From NCBI GenBank assembly GCA_902805805.1, contig CADCUE010000217.1:1-29391 (forward strand): a stretch of 29,391 nucleotides of DNA, given 5' to 3'. Below the pieces are notes generated by a model that did no database searches, was not told where the DNA came from, and saw only the letters and a list, made by a program, of their open reading frames with translations. Every line of letters starts with the position of its first letter. Position 1 is the stretch's first letter. Shown piece after piece: positions 16,740 through 25,062 of the stretch. A program made the position numbers and the translations under genes. The stretch is from an uncultured Frankineae bacterium (GTDB lineage: Bacteria; Actinomycetota; Actinomycetes; Mycobacteriales; SCTD01).

Positions 16740-18857
16740 TCAGCTGCGCGCGAGCGCCCGGCGCCGCTCGGACGGCGGCGGACCGGGCGGCAGCACGTCG
16801 GGGGCGTCGGCGTCGATGGCCCGCAGCGAGGCGAGGACCGCCTCCTTGGACCTCGCCCGGTAGAACGGCGGCAGGGTCGCGAGCAGCGTGCCGCTGTAGC
16901 CGGCCGTCTCCAGGCGCGGGTCCAGCACGACGACGATCCCCCGGTCCTGCGTCGCCCGCACCAGCCGTCCGGCGCCCTGCGCGAGCAGCACCGCGGCCGG
17001 CGGCAGGGTCACCTCGAGGAAGCCGTTGCGGCCGGCCGCGGACGCGGCGGCCAGGCGCGCCTTGGACAGCGGGTCGTCCACGTGGCCGAACGGGATGCGG
17101 TCGAGGACGACGAGCTGGCAGGCGCTGCCAGGGGTGTCGACGCCCTGCCAGAACGACCGGGTGCCGAACAGGCAGGTGCGCGCGTCCGAGGCGAAGGCGT
17201 GCTGGAGGGCGCCCGGTGAGTCGTCGCCCTGCAGCAGCACGGGCAGGTCGGTCGCCTCGCGGACCGCGGCGGCGGCGCGGGCCGCGGCGTTCGTGGAGCT
17301 GAACAGCCCCAGCGTGCGGCCGCCGGCTGCCTGCACCAGCTCGACGAGCAGGGCGTCGACCTCGCGCGCCCACGAGACCGCCATCCGGCCGGGATCGGGC
17401 AGCGAGCGGGCCACCCACAGCTGCGACTGCCGCCGGTAGTCGAACGGGCTGCCCACGTCGAGGTGCCGCCAGCGGGGCGGCGGTGCGTCGTCGTCGCGGT
17501 CGAGGACCTCGTCGACCGCAGCCACCTCCCGAGGCTCGTGCCCCGGGCCGTCGTCCGCCGTCGCGCCGACCGGGTGGCCGGCCAGCCAGACCAGACCCAG
17601 CTGCTGGGCGGCGTGGCGGAACGACCCGCCGAGCGTCAGGGTGGCCGAGGTCGCGATGACGGTGGTCTCGCCGAACAGCCGGCTGCCCAGCGCCCCGCCC
17701 ACCTGCAAGGGCGAGACGCGCAGGCGCGTGCCGGCCCCGTCGGCGGTGGCGTAGACGGCCGAGGACACCGACGGCGTCCCGATCTCGTTCGCCGCCTCGG
17801 CGATCGCGGTCAGGGCGGCCTTGGCGCGCTCGCGCCGGGCCAGCTCGACGTCGTCGGGCGCAGGGTCGGCGTCCCCGCCCGAGTCCCGGGTGATCTCGTG
17901 GCAGGCCTGCCCGGCCGTGCGCCCCAGCAGCGCGATGGAGTCGAGCGCGTGGCGGTCCAGCGACTGGATCCAGCCCGGCGACACCGTGCCGAGCACGCCG
18001 TCGAGCCCGTCCCGCGCCTGCTCCAGGCGTTCGTGCGTCGTCACGGAGACGAGCTCGGCGGCGCTCGCCACGGCGCGCCGCACGTCACCGCTGGCGAGCT
18101 CGTGGGACAGCGCGTCGGTGACGGAGGAGACGAACTCGTGCGCCTCGTCGAGGACGACCGCGTCCCGCTCCGGCAGCACCTGCACGCCGGTGAAGACGTC
18201 GAGGGCCAGCAGGGTGTGGTTGGCGACGACGACGTCGGCCTCCTTGGCCGCCTCGCGTGCCTTCTCGGCGAAGCACTCCACCCGGCTCGGGCACCTGCTG
18301 CCCAGGCACTCGCGGGCGCTGACCGACACCTGCCGCCAGGCCCGGTCGGTGACCGGGAACGGCACCTCGTCGCGGTCGCCGGTCGCGGTGTCCTCGGCCC
18401 ACTCCCGCAGCCGCACGACCTGGGTGCCCAACGAGGACGCCGGTCCGTCGAACAGCGAGTCCGGCTCGTCCTCGCGCGCGCCCGGTCCGCCGTGCGCCTG
18501 CTGCAGGCACAGGTAGTTGCTCCGCCCCTTGGCGAGGGCGTACGTCGGGGTCCGGCCGAGCACCGGGGTCAGCGCGGTGACCAGCCGCGGCAGGTCCTTG
18601 TCGACGAGCTGGGCCTGCAGCGCCTTGGTGGCCGTCGCGACGACCACCCGCTTGCCCGAGGCCAGGGCCGGCACGAGGTAGCCCAGCGACTTGCCGGTGC
18701 CCGTGCCGGCCTGGACCAGCAGGTGCTCACCGGAGCCGAGAGCCGTCGCGACCGCCTCCACCATGGCGCGCTGGCCGGGCCGCTCCTGCGACCCCGCCAC
18801 GGCCGCGAGCGCGGCGTCCAGCGCCCGGAGCGCCTTGCTCACCCGCACCCCTGCCAC
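16740..18857 (-). CDS. dinG: DinG/XPD-type ATP-dependent DNA helicase
   Basis: A 705-aa superfamily 2 5'-3' helicase of the DinG/XPD (Rad3) type, acting on DNA repair intermediates or R-loops. Walker A is GTGTGKS (51-57), followed by LGYLVPALASGKRVVVATAT. Four cysteines with iron-sulfur-cluster spacing (Cys117, Cys184, Cys189, Cys195) lie between motifs I and II. DEAH is at 237-240. Further on are SATLTLGGSF, FGTRSFWQGVDTPG and motif VI QGAGRLVR. Length and order fit the actinobacterial DinG group. The start is uncertain: GTG 18857 has TAGCGT 8 nt upstream, while GTG 18842 has an AGGGG ribosome binding site and would remove MAGVR. It lies downstream of the acyl-CoA ligase gene on the same strand, with a hairpin between them, so it is probably transcribed on its own. 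Confidence 0.92.
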   Translation of the reverse strand: MAGVRVSKALRALDAALAAVAGSQERPGQRAMVEAVATALGSGEHLLVQAGTGTGKSLGYLVPALASGKRVVVATATKALQAQLVDKDLPRLVTALTPVLGRTPTYALAKGRSNYLCLQQAHGGPGAREDEPDSLFDGPASSLGTQVVRLREWAEDTATGDRDEVPFPVTDRAWRQVSVSARECLGSRCPSRVECFAEKAREAAKEADVVVANHTLLALDVFTGVQVLPERDAVVLDEAHEFVSSVTDALSHELASGDVRRAVASAAELVSVTTHERLEQARDGLDGVLGTVSPGWIQSLDRHALDSIALLGRTAGQACHEITRDSGGDADPAPDDVELARRERAKAALTAIAEAANEIGTPSVSSAVYATADGAGTRLRVSPLQVGGALGSRLFGETTVIATSATLTLGGSFRHAAQQLGLVWLAGHPVGATADDGPGHEPREVAAVDEVLDRDDDAPPPRWRHLDVGSPFDYRRQSQLWVARSLPDPGRMAVSWAREVDALLVELVQAAGGRTLGLFSSTNAAARAAAAVREATDLPVLLQGDDSPGALQHAFASDARTCLFGTRSFWQGVDTPGSACQLVVLDRIPFGHVDDPLSKARLAAASAAGRNGFLEVTLPPAAVLLAQGAGRLVRATQDRGIVVVLDPRLETAGYSGTLLATLPPFYRARSKEAVLASLRAIDADAPDVLPPGPPPSERRRALARS

Positions 18858-18873
18858 GCCGGGCCACGCTAGC

Positions 18874-18906
18874 CGCCGGAGCGGGCGCTCGGCGTCCGCT
18901 CCGGCG
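18874..18906 (-). terminator. Probable terminator of the acyl-CoA ligase gene
   Basis: Perfect 11-bp arms, 18874-18884 (CGCCGGAGCGG) and 18896-18906 (CCGCTCCGGCG), lie 54 nt past the ligase stop on the minus strand. TCTGTGGGCA occurs twice beside it, at 18908 and 18930, 22 nt apart. Confidence 0.5.
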
Positions 18907-18960
18907 CTCTGTGGGCACGCTTCGGCGGTCTGTGGGCAGCCCGGCCGGCCCGTGAGCCAC

Positions 18961-20481
18961 CTACGCGCGGAGCTCCTTCTTGAGGATCTTGCCGGTCGCG
19001 CCCTTGGGCAGCTCGTCGACGATCCGGACCTCGCGCGGGTACTTGTAGGCGGCGAGCCGCTCTCTGGTGAAGGCGACCAGCTCGTCCGGCTCCGCGCTCG
19101 CGCCGGGCTTGAGCGCGACGAAGGCCAGCACCTCCTCGCCGAGCTTGGGGTCGGGCCGACCGATCACGGCGGCCTCGGCGACGGCCGGGTGCGCGTACAG
19201 CACCTCCTCGACCTCGCGCGGGTAGACGTTGTAGCCGCCGCGGATCACGAGGTCCTTCTTGCGGTCGACGATGTAGAAGAAGCCGTCGTCGTCGGCGTAG
19301 CCGAGGTCGCCCGTGTGGAACCAGCCGTTCTTGAAGGCCTCCGCGGTGGCCTCGGGCTTGTTGTAGTAGCCCTTCATGATGTTGTGGCCGCGGATGACGA
19401 TCTCGCCGACGTGCTCCTCGCCGGCCGGCAGCGGCTTGTCGGACTCGTCGACCACCTGGACGCTCACGCCCCAGATCGGCTTGCCGATCGACAGCACCTT
19501 GCGCTGCTCGGCGTTGACGTTGAAGGTCGTCGTGCTGGTCGACTCCGACAGGCCGTAGCCCTCGAGGACGACGCAGCCGGGGAACTTCTCCTCGAAGGCC
19601 CGGATCACCTCGCCGGGGATCGCCGCGCCGCCGGAGACGCCGACCCGCAGCGACGACAGGTCGCGTCCGGTCGTGTCCATGCTGAGCAGGCCGAAGTACA
19701 TCGTCGGGACGCCGCTGAAGATCGTGCAGCGGTGCTTCTCGATCGCGTCGACCACCGGCGCCAGCTCGAAGCGCGGGATGAGCACGAGCGTGCCGCCGTA
19801 CCGCGTCGTGACGTTGAGGACGCTGGACAGCCCGAAGACGTGGAACAGCGGCAGGACCGCCACGCCGATGTCGTCGTCGCGGAACTCGAACAGCTGCCCC
19901 GCGACGGTGCAGTTCATGTAGAGGTTGAGGTGCGTCAGCTCGGCGCCCTTGGGCTTGCCGGTCGTGCCGCTCGTGTAGAGCAGCACCGCGGTCTCGTCCC
20001 CGTCGGTCGGGACGATGTCGCGGGTGTCCTCGGCGAAGTAGAGCTCGTCGTAGTGCTTGGTCCCCGCCGGGCGGACGTCGCTGCCGGGCAGGTTCACGAC
20101 GTACGTCGTCACGCCCTCGACCTCCACCGCACCCTTGAGCGCCTCTTCTGCGAACAGCTCGAAGGTGACCAGCACCTTCGCCTCGCTGTCCTGCAGGTGG
20201 TAGGCCACCTCCGGCGCCCGCAGCAGCGGGTTGAGCGGCACCATCACGAGGCCGGCCTTCATCAGGCCGAAGTAGGTGAACAGGAACTGCGGCAGGTTGG
20301 GCAGCTGGACCGCGACCTTGTCCCCCCGCTGCAGGCCGGTCGCCAGCAGCGCCGAGGCGACCCGGCCGGAGATCTCGTCCACCTGCGCGTAGGTGAAGCT
20401 CAGGTCGTTGACGAGGCAGTAGGGCTTGTCGGGGTTCGCGTTCGCGGACTCCCGGAGCATGGTGGCGATGTTGAGGCTCAT
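18961..20481 (-). CDS. fadD: Long-chain fatty-acid--CoA ligase (AMP-forming)
   Basis: A 506-aa adenylate-forming enzyme that activates fatty acids to acyl-CoA via acyl-AMP. The ATP-binding P-loop YTSGTTGKPKG is at 169-179. GYGLSES, the A5 motif, is at 308-314. The hinge/A8 region reads WFHTGDLGYADDDGFFYIVD and then RKKDLVIRGGYNVYP. The C-terminal PKGATGK contains the catalytic Lys498. Length and motifs fit acyl-CoA ligases of beta-oxidation; chain length and whether fatty or aromatic acids are used cannot be told. No other fatty-acid genes are next to it. ATG 20481 is preceded by TAGGCT at 6 nt with no ribosome binding site, suggesting a leaderless mRNA. It is divergent from the PAC2 gene. 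Confidence 0.93.
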   Translation of the reverse strand: MSLNIATMLRESANANPDKPYCLVNDLSFTYAQVDEISGRVASALLATGLQRGDKVAVQLPNLPQFLFTYFGLMKAGLVMVPLNPLLRAPEVAYHLQDSEAKVLVTFELFAEEALKGAVEVEGVTTYVVNLPGSDVRPAGTKHYDELYFAEDTRDIVPTDGDETAVLLYTSGTTGKPKGAELTHLNLYMNCTVAGQLFEFRDDDIGVAVLPLFHVFGLSSVLNVTTRYGGTLVLIPRFELAPVVDAIEKHRCTIFSGVPTMYFGLLSMDTTGRDLSSLRVGVSGGAAIPGEVIRAFEEKFPGCVVLEGYGLSESTSTTTFNVNAEQRKVLSIGKPIWGVSVQVVDESDKPLPAGEEHVGEIVIRGHNIMKGYYNKPEATAEAFKNGWFHTGDLGYADDDGFFYIVDRKKDLVIRGGYNVYPREVEEVLYAHPAVAEAAVIGRPDPKLGEEVLAFVALKPGASAEPDELVAFTRERLAAYKYPREVRIVDELPKGATGKILKKELRA

Positions 20482-20487
20482 GCCTCG

Positions 20488-20493
20488 AGCCTA
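20488..20493 (-). promoter_or_regulatory. -10 hexamer for leaderless start of the acyl-CoA ligase gene
   Basis: TAGGCT (TANNNT type) on the minus strand is followed after 6 nt by ATG 20481. Confidence 0.5.
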
Positions 20494-20593
20494 GTGACGG
20501 GGGTCACCGGGCCCGGCGACCGGCAGGCGCCCGGAACACCGTCCGCATCCGGCAGCGTTGATCGGTCGACGTCCCCCTGCAGAGGAGCACCTC

Positions 20594-21499
20594 GTGGCGC
20601 GCAACCCTCGCGAGCTCTACGAGCTCGCCCCCGACCTGCCGGAGCTCCGCGACGTCGTGCTCGTCCAGGCCCTGGACGGCTTCGTCGACGCCGGGGCCGC
20701 CAAGCGGCTCGCGCGCGAGCACCTGCTGTCCACGCACGGCTCGCAGGTCGTCGCGACCTTCGACGTCGACGCGCTGCTCGACTACCGCGCCCGGCGGCCG
20801 CTGATGACCTTCTCGGAGGACCACTGGTCGGCCTACGACGACCCGCAGCTGGCGGTGCACCTGGCCGCGGACGCCGAGGGCACGCCGTTCCTGGTCCTGG
20901 CCGGGCCCGAGCCGGACGTCCACTGGGAGCTGTTCCTGGCCGCCGTGCGTGAGCTCGTCGACGCGCTGGGGGTGCGCCTGACGGTCGGGATGAACAGCAT
21001 CCCGATGGCCGTCCCGCACACCCGACCGCTCGGGATCATCGCGCACGCGAGCCGCCCGGAGACGGTGTCGGGCTACGAGAAGTGGGTGGGCACCGTCCAG
21101 GTCCCGGCCAGCGCCGGGCACCTGCTGGAGTACCGCCTGGGACAGGCCGGCCGGGACGCGGCCGGCTTCGCCGTGGCGGTCCCGCACTACCTGGCCGACA
21201 CGGCGTACGCCCCCGCGGCCCTGGCGCTGCTCGCCAGCGTCGCGGGGCTGTCCGGGCTGTCGTTCGACACCGCACCGCTCGAGCAGACGGCGCGCGAGGT
21301 GCGGGAGCAGGTCGACGCCCAGGTGGCGTCGTCCGACGAGGTCGTCGCGGTGGTGACGGCGCTGGAGGGCCAGTACGACGCCTACCGCTCGGGTGCCTCG
21401 CGCAGCCTGCTGGCCGAGATGGGCGGCGGTCTCCCCACGGCCGACGAGCTCGGCGACGAGTTCGAGCGCTTCCTGGCCGACCAGGCCGACGGCTCCTAG
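20594..21499 (+). CDS. PAC2 family protein
   Basis: A 301-aa cytosolic protein of the PAC2 (proteasome assembly chaperone 2-like) family, widespread in actinobacteria. Recognisable stretches are LVQALDGFVDAGAAKRLARE near the N terminus, ATFDVDALLDYRARRP, a WELFLAAV helix and SIPMAVPHTRP. AVPHYLADTAYAPAALALL follows, and the C-terminal part is charged and helical (LLAEMGGGLPTADELGDEFE). Eukaryotic PAC2 assists 20S proteasome assembly; for bacterial members the role is not established, and no proteasome genes are nearby. The start at GTG 20594 is supported by GAGGAG 6 nt upstream. It is convergent with the DUF1707 gene (15 nt between stops). Confidence 0.9.
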   Translation: MARNPRELYELAPDLPELRDVVLVQALDGFVDAGAAKRLAREHLLSTHGSQVVATFDVDALLDYRARRPLMTFSEDHWSAYDDPQLAVHLAADAEGTPFLVLAGPEPDVHWELFLAAVRELVDALGVRLTVGMNSIPMAVPHTRPLGIIAHASRPETVSGYEKWVGTVQVPASAGHLLEYRLGQAGRDAAGFAVAVPHYLADTAYAPAALALLASVAGLSGLSFDTAPLEQTAREVREQVDAQVASSDEVVAVVTALEGQYDAYRSGASRSLLAEMGGGLPTADELGDEFERFLADQADGS

Positions 21500-21514
21500 C
21501 CCGGCGGTCAGCGC

Positions 21515-22156
21515 TCAGTCGTCGACGTCGACGTCCGGCTCGTCCACCCGCTCGGCGCGCTCGGCCCTCCACTCCGCCTGCGTGACGACCCGGACCGAGC
21601 CGAAGCCCCCGAGCGTCCGGACGTTGACGACCGGGCCGTCCTGCCCGGCGCAGGCGAGTTCGCAGTCCGTGCTGCCGAAGACCACCAAGCCGCTGGTGTC
21701 GACCTGGCGGCCGTCCGGGACGACCACCGTGACGCTGCCGAACAGCGCGGACACCGAGACGTTGCGGTCCTCGGGCGCGACCTGCTCGACGCTGCTGCCG
21801 AAGACCGAGATGCTGTCCGGACCGACGAGCAGGACCGCGCCGAGGACGGCCGCCGGGACGAGCAGTCCGCGAGCCCGCCGGAGCCGGGTGAGCCGCCGGC
21901 CGGACCGGTCCTGCCTCGGTGCCCGTGACGACGTGGGCACGGGCGCCGGCCACGCCGCCCGGGCGACGTCCTCGGGCGGCAGATCCGCGACGAGCCGGTC
22001 GAGATCGGCGCGGGTCCGGGTCTGCCACAGGGCGGTCGACCGCTGCTCGTACTCGTGCAGGGTGAGCACGCCGTCCCCGACCGCCGCCTGCAGCCGGTCG
22101 TCCACGGCCCGGCGTTCCCGATCGCCGACGCGCAGGGAAGGGGACGTCTCCGTCAT
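21515..22156 (-). CDS. DUF1707 and LiaF-like domain membrane protein
   Basis: A 213-aa protein. Residues 8-60 form a DUF1707 domain (LRVGDRERRAVDDRLQAAVG, then a LTLHEYEQRS segment and LDRLVADLP), a common actinobacterial module of unknown function. A basic linker leads to one membrane segment (about 97-112). The outer C-terminal part, about 115-195, repeats short 'FGS' strands (VFGSSV, ALFGSVTVVVPDG, VVFGS, GGFGSVRVV), as in the beta-helical C-terminal domain of LiaF-like cell-envelope stress proteins. It ends in an acidic VDEPDVDVDD tail. Two cysteines (165, 169) sit in the outer domain. ATG 22156 begins the domain in the usual way and has GGAGG 11 nt upstream. It is divergent from the 22290 gene. 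Confidence 0.82.
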   Translation of the reverse strand: MTETSPSLRVGDRERRAVDDRLQAAVGDGVLTLHEYEQRSTALWQTRTRADLDRLVADLPPEDVARAAWPAPVPTSSRAPRQDRSGRRLTRLRRARGLLVPAAVLGAVLLVGPDSISVFGSSVEQVAPEDRNVSVSALFGSVTVVVPDGRQVDTSGLVVFGSTDCELACAGQDGPVVNVRTLGGFGSVRVVTQAEWRAERAERVDEPDVDVDD

Positions 22157-22289
22157 GGCCGCATGGTCCTCCCGGGGCGCGCTCGTGTCAGCGACCTGCG
22201 GAACTCGACGGGATCCCCCCGCCGTTGGTGTGGTGGTCATGGACTCGGCGGGTCATCCTGTGAGGTGCGCTCGTCGAAGTGGAGGAGCC

Positions 22290-22655
22290 GTGCGGGTCGT
22301 CGCCTGGGTGCTGCTGTCGTTGATGCCGGCCGTCGTGTTCCGGGGCGTCTGGGCCGCCGTCCAGCGCTGGTCCGCCGGAGACGGCTGGCGCCGCCGCGAG
22401 GAGCCGGTCGCCGAGCGGTCGCTGGAGACGCTGGTCGCCGATCTGCGACGGCTCGAGGACGAGTTCCGGCGGACCGAGCAGGCCGAGGTGCCCTACCGGG
22501 GCGCTCGGCTCAAGGCGCTCAGCCTCGCCTACGACGACACGCTGCGCACCTGCTGCCGGCTGCTCGACCTGCCGGAGCCCGACCGCCCCCCGTGGACGCC
22601 GGTCACCCGGCTCCAGATCGAGGCCGAGCTGGCCCGGGCCGGCCTGGACTGGTGA
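22290..22655 (+). CDS. Small membrane-anchored helical protein (121 aa), unknown function
   Basis: The protein opens with one hydrophobic segment (VVAWVLLSLMPAVVFRGVW, residues about 3-21). A charged alpha-helical body with coiled-coil character follows (LETLVADLRRLEDEFRRTEQ), then LSLAYDDTLRTCCRLLDLPE and TRLQIEAELARAGLDW. It looks like an inner-membrane-anchored cytoplasmic helical protein. I do not recognise a family. The GTG start has GGAGGAG just upstream, at a rather short spacing (4 nt); GTG 22308 is an alternative. The stop is 18 nt before the TrmH-type gene, but that gene has its own -10-like hexamer. Confidence 0.75.
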   Translation: MRVVAWVLLSLMPAVVFRGVWAAVQRWSAGDGWRRREEPVAERSLETLVADLRRLEDEFRRTEQAEVPYRGARLKALSLAYDDTLRTCCRLLDLPEPDRPPWTPVTRLQIEAELARAGLDW

Positions 22656-22660
22656 TCCGG

Positions 22661-22666
22661 CAGGCT
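22661..22666 (+). promoter_or_regulatory. -10-like hexamer for leaderless start of the TrmH-type gene
   Basis: CAGGCT lies 7 nt before the GTG at 22674, immediately after the preceding stop codon. No ribosome binding site is seen. Confidence 0.42.
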
Positions 22667-22673
22667 GGGGCCG

Positions 22674-23339
22674 GTGAGCCCGAGCCGCAGGACGACCGTC
22701 GCGCTGGAGGGGCTGCACTGCGTCAAGCACGCGCTGCGCTTCGCGCCTGAGCTCGTGACGGACGTCCGGGTCCGCGACCGGTCAGCCGTGCGTGCGCTGG
22801 TCGAGCGGCTGGCGCCGGACGTCGCGGACGACCTGCTGCGCCGCGCGGTCGTCACGCCGGTCGCCCACCACACGGGCGTCGAGGCCACCGGCGCGGTCCC
22901 CGAGCCCGAGCCCGCCGTCCTGAGGACGAGGAGCGCTCCCCTGGTGCTGCTCGACCGCCCCCGCTCGCCCGGCAACGCCGGCGCGGTCGTCCGCGTCGCC
23001 GCGGCCGCCGGCGCCGGCGGCGTCGCCCTGACCGGACCGCTGGACCCGTGGCACCCGGCGGTGCTGCGCGGCAGCGCAGGCCTGCACTACGCCCAACCCG
23101 TGCTGCACCTCGAGGACCTCGACGGGCTGACCGGCCCGTTCGCCGTCCTCGACGCGGGCGGCGACCCGGACGCGGAGCTCCCCCGCGACGCCGTCCTCGT
23201 CGTCGGCGCCGAGCGCGACGGGGTCGGGGCGGCGCTGCGGGAGCGCGCCGACCTCGTCCTCGCGCTGCCCATGCGGCCGGGGGTCAGCAGCCTCAACCTG
23301 GCCACCGCCGCCGCGGCCGCCCTCTACCGCCGACGCTGA
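22674..23339 (+). CDS. TrmH/SpoU family RNA methyltransferase
   Basis: A 221-aa SPOUT-fold methyltransferase that modifies ribose 2'-OH groups in tRNA or rRNA using S-adenosylmethionine. The three family motifs are clear. Motif 1 is PRSPGNAGAVVR with the key Asn101. Motif 2 is VVGAERDGV (176-184). Motif 3 is PMRPGVSSLNLATAAAAALY (199-218), part of the knotted cofactor site. An N-terminal extension (TVALEGLHCVKHALRFAPEL) resembles the substrate-binding part of RlmB/TrmH relatives. Whether the target is tRNA or 23S rRNA cannot be decided. The gene ends 16 nt before the convergent pirin gene. Confidence 0.9.
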   Translation: MSPSRRTTVALEGLHCVKHALRFAPELVTDVRVRDRSAVRALVERLAPDVADDLLRRAVVTPVAHHTGVEATGAVPEPEPAVLRTRSAPLVLLDRPRSPGNAGAVVRVAAAAGAGGVALTGPLDPWHPAVLRGSAGLHYAQPVLHLEDLDGLTGPFAVLDAGGDPDAELPRDAVLVVGAERDGVGAALRERADLVLALPMRPGVSSLNLATAAAAALYRRR

Positions 23340-23355
23340 GCCGGAGGGAGCCGCG

Positions 23356-24324
23356 TCAGCCGGTGTGCGGCATCAGCGCGCCGGCCGGGATCTGGCCGAA
23401 GCGGCCGGACTGGAAGTCCTCCACCGCCTGCTGGAGCTGCCGGCGGCTGTTCATGACGAACGGGCCGTACTGCGCGACCGGCTCGCGGATCGGCTCGCCG
23501 CCGAGCAGGAGCACCTCGAGCGCGGGGTGGCGGCCCTCCTGCACGTCGTCGGCGGCGATCGTCAGGTGGTCGCCGGCGCCCAGGACGGCGGTCTGGCCGG
23601 TCGAGACCGGCTGACCGTCCAGCCCGATGCGGCCCCGACCGGACAGCACGTAGACCAGCGCGTTGAACGTCGGCTCCCACGGCATGGACAGCTGCGCCCC
23701 GCGGGTGATCGAGGCGTGCACGAACGCGATGGGAGTGCGCGTGGAGCCCGGCCCCCGGTGCCCGGCGACGTCGCCGGCGATGACCCGCAGCAGCGCACCG
23801 CCGTCGTCGGAGGACAGCAGCCGCACGTCCGAGCCCTCGAGGTTCTGGTAGGCCGGCTCGGTCATCTTGAGCCGTCCCGGCAGGTTGACCCACAGCTGCA
23901 CGCCGTGGAACGTGCCGCCGCTGCGGACGAGCTCCACCGGCGGCGTCTCGATGTGCAGGATGCCGCCACCCGCGGTCATCCACTGGGTCGCGCCGTCGGC
24001 GATGAAGCCGCCGCCGCCGTGGCTGTCCTGGTGCTGGAAGGCGCCGTCCATGATGTAGGTGACGGTCTCGAAACCGCGGTGCGGGTGCCACGAGGTGCCC
24101 TTGGGCTCGCCCGGGGCGTACTCCACCTCGCCCATCTGGTCCATCATGATGAACGGGTCGAGCACCCGCGGCGCGAGGCCGGCGAAGGCCCGGCGGACCG
24201 GGAAGCCCTCGCCCTCGTAGCCCTGCGGCGCCGTGGTGACGGACAGCACGGGGCGCTCCACGTCGCCCAGTCCCGCGCGGGGGACGCGCGGCAGGGTCAG
24301 GGTGTCAGCGGTGACGGCAGGCAT
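23356..24324 (-). CDS. Pirin family protein
   Basis: A 322-aa bicupin protein of the pirin family. The metal site of the N-terminal cupin is conserved: His80 and His82 in WHPHRGFETVTY, then His124 and Glu126 in ILHIE, equivalent to His56, His58, His101 and Glu103 of human pirin. The pirin C-terminal cupin (about 185-290) includes GDHLTIAADD and LLLGGEPIREPVAQYGPFVM. Bacterial pirins include quercetinases and redox regulators; the role here is unknown. ATG 24324 has GGGGAG 6 nt upstream, and an upstream in-frame GTG is not needed. A dyad operator lies 31-48 nt upstream. The stop is 16 nt from the convergent TrmH-type gene. Confidence 0.92.
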   Translation of the reverse strand: MPAVTADTLTLPRVPRAGLGDVERPVLSVTTAPQGYEGEGFPVRRAFAGLAPRVLDPFIMMDQMGEVEYAPGEPKGTSWHPHRGFETVTYIMDGAFQHQDSHGGGGFIADGATQWMTAGGGILHIETPPVELVRSGGTFHGVQLWVNLPGRLKMTEPAYQNLEGSDVRLLSSDDGGALLRVIAGDVAGHRGPGSTRTPIAFVHASITRGAQLSMPWEPTFNALVYVLSGRGRIGLDGQPVSTGQTAVLGAGDHLTIAADDVQEGRHPALEVLLLGGEPIREPVAQYGPFVMNSRRQLQQAVEDFQSGRFGQIPAGALMPHTG

Positions 24325-24354
24325 GGTCGGCTCCCCAGGTCGAGGCGGCGCGGG

Positions 24355-24372
24355 TGGTTGCACCCGCAACTA
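24355..24372 (-). promoter_or_regulatory. Operator-like dyad upstream of pirin
   Basis: On the minus strand this reads TAGTTGC-GGGT-GCAACCA, a 7+7 dyad with one mismatch around 4 nt, between the pirin start and the preceding argA stop. The size and the GTTGC/GCAAC arms resemble MarR-type operators. No regulator gene is in the window. Confidence 0.45.
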
Positions 24373-24421
24373 CGTGGGAGAGAGCGCTCGGCCCTCGTCA
24401 TCTGTTCCCGCGTCGCTGCCC

Positions 24422-24949
24422 TCAGAGCAGGGCGAGCATCCGCGTGTTGCCGAGCGTGTTGGGCTTGACCCGCTCCAGGTCGAGGAACTCCGCGACGCCC
24501 TCGTCGGACGAGCGCAGCAGCTCGGCCTGCACCCCCGGGTCGACCAGGGCGTCGGCGACCGGCACGAAGCCGTGACGGGCGAAGAAGTCGACCTCGAAGG
24601 TGAGGCAGAACAGCCGGCGGACCCCGAGCTCGCGGGCGTTCTCCACCAGGCGCGTGAGCAGCGCGGCGCCCAGCCCGCGTCCCTGCACCGCCGGCGCGAC
24701 CGCCAGCGTGCGGACCTCCGCCAGGTCCTCCCAGAGCACGTGCAGCGCACCGCAGCCCACGACGGTGTCGCCGTCGACCGCCACGAAGAACTCCTGGACG
24801 TCCTCGTAGAGCGTCACGGTGGCCTTCTCCAGCAGCCGGCGCTCAGCGGTGTTGGCGTCGACCAGCGCCCGGATGCCGGGCACGTCCGAGGTGCGCGCCC
24901 GCCGGACCTCCGCGAGCAGGGCGGGCTGCTCGGGCGTGACCTCCTGCAC
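24422..24949 (-). CDS. argA: Amino-acid N-acetyltransferase (glutamate N-acetylation, arginine biosynthesis)
   Basis: A 175-aa GNAT acetyltransferase of the short stand-alone ArgA type found in actinobacteria (Mycobacterium tuberculosis Rv2747 group). It catalyses the acetylation of glutamate or glutamine that starts arginine synthesis. Sequence landmarks match that group closely: RRARTSDVPGIRALVD, LLEKATVTLYEDVQEFFVAV, GCGALHVLWEDLAEVRTLAV and the acetyl-CoA loop QGRGLG (89-94). They continue with LFCLTFEVDFFARHGFVPV and the C-terminal VKPNTLGNTRMLALL. GTG 24949 has a strong AGGAGGAG ribosome binding site just upstream. Other arg genes are absent here. It is divergent from ndh. Confidence 0.93.
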   Translation of the reverse strand: MQEVTPEQPALLAEVRRARTSDVPGIRALVDANTAERRLLEKATVTLYEDVQEFFVAVDGDTVVGCGALHVLWEDLAEVRTLAVAPAVQGRGLGAALLTRLVENARELGVRRLFCLTFEVDFFARHGFVPVADALVDPGVQAELLRSSDEGVAEFLDLERVKPNTLGNTRMLALL

Positions 24950-25062
24950 GTCTCCTCCTGCGCGGCTCTGGTGTGTCCAGTCTCGCAGGGGTAGGGGCTC
25001 GCCAGCACACCGGCGGTTGCGGTGAGATGGGCGCTGTCCGGACCCCCAGGGAAGAGGACGAC

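Noticed and set aside
15785..17302. A 505-codon plus-strand frame encoding repeated Arg/Gly/Pro segments over the repeat array
   Set aside because: The repetition comes from the DNA array, whose period of 74 bp is not a multiple of three, and the second half is antisense to the DinG-type gene. No start signal or domain supports it.
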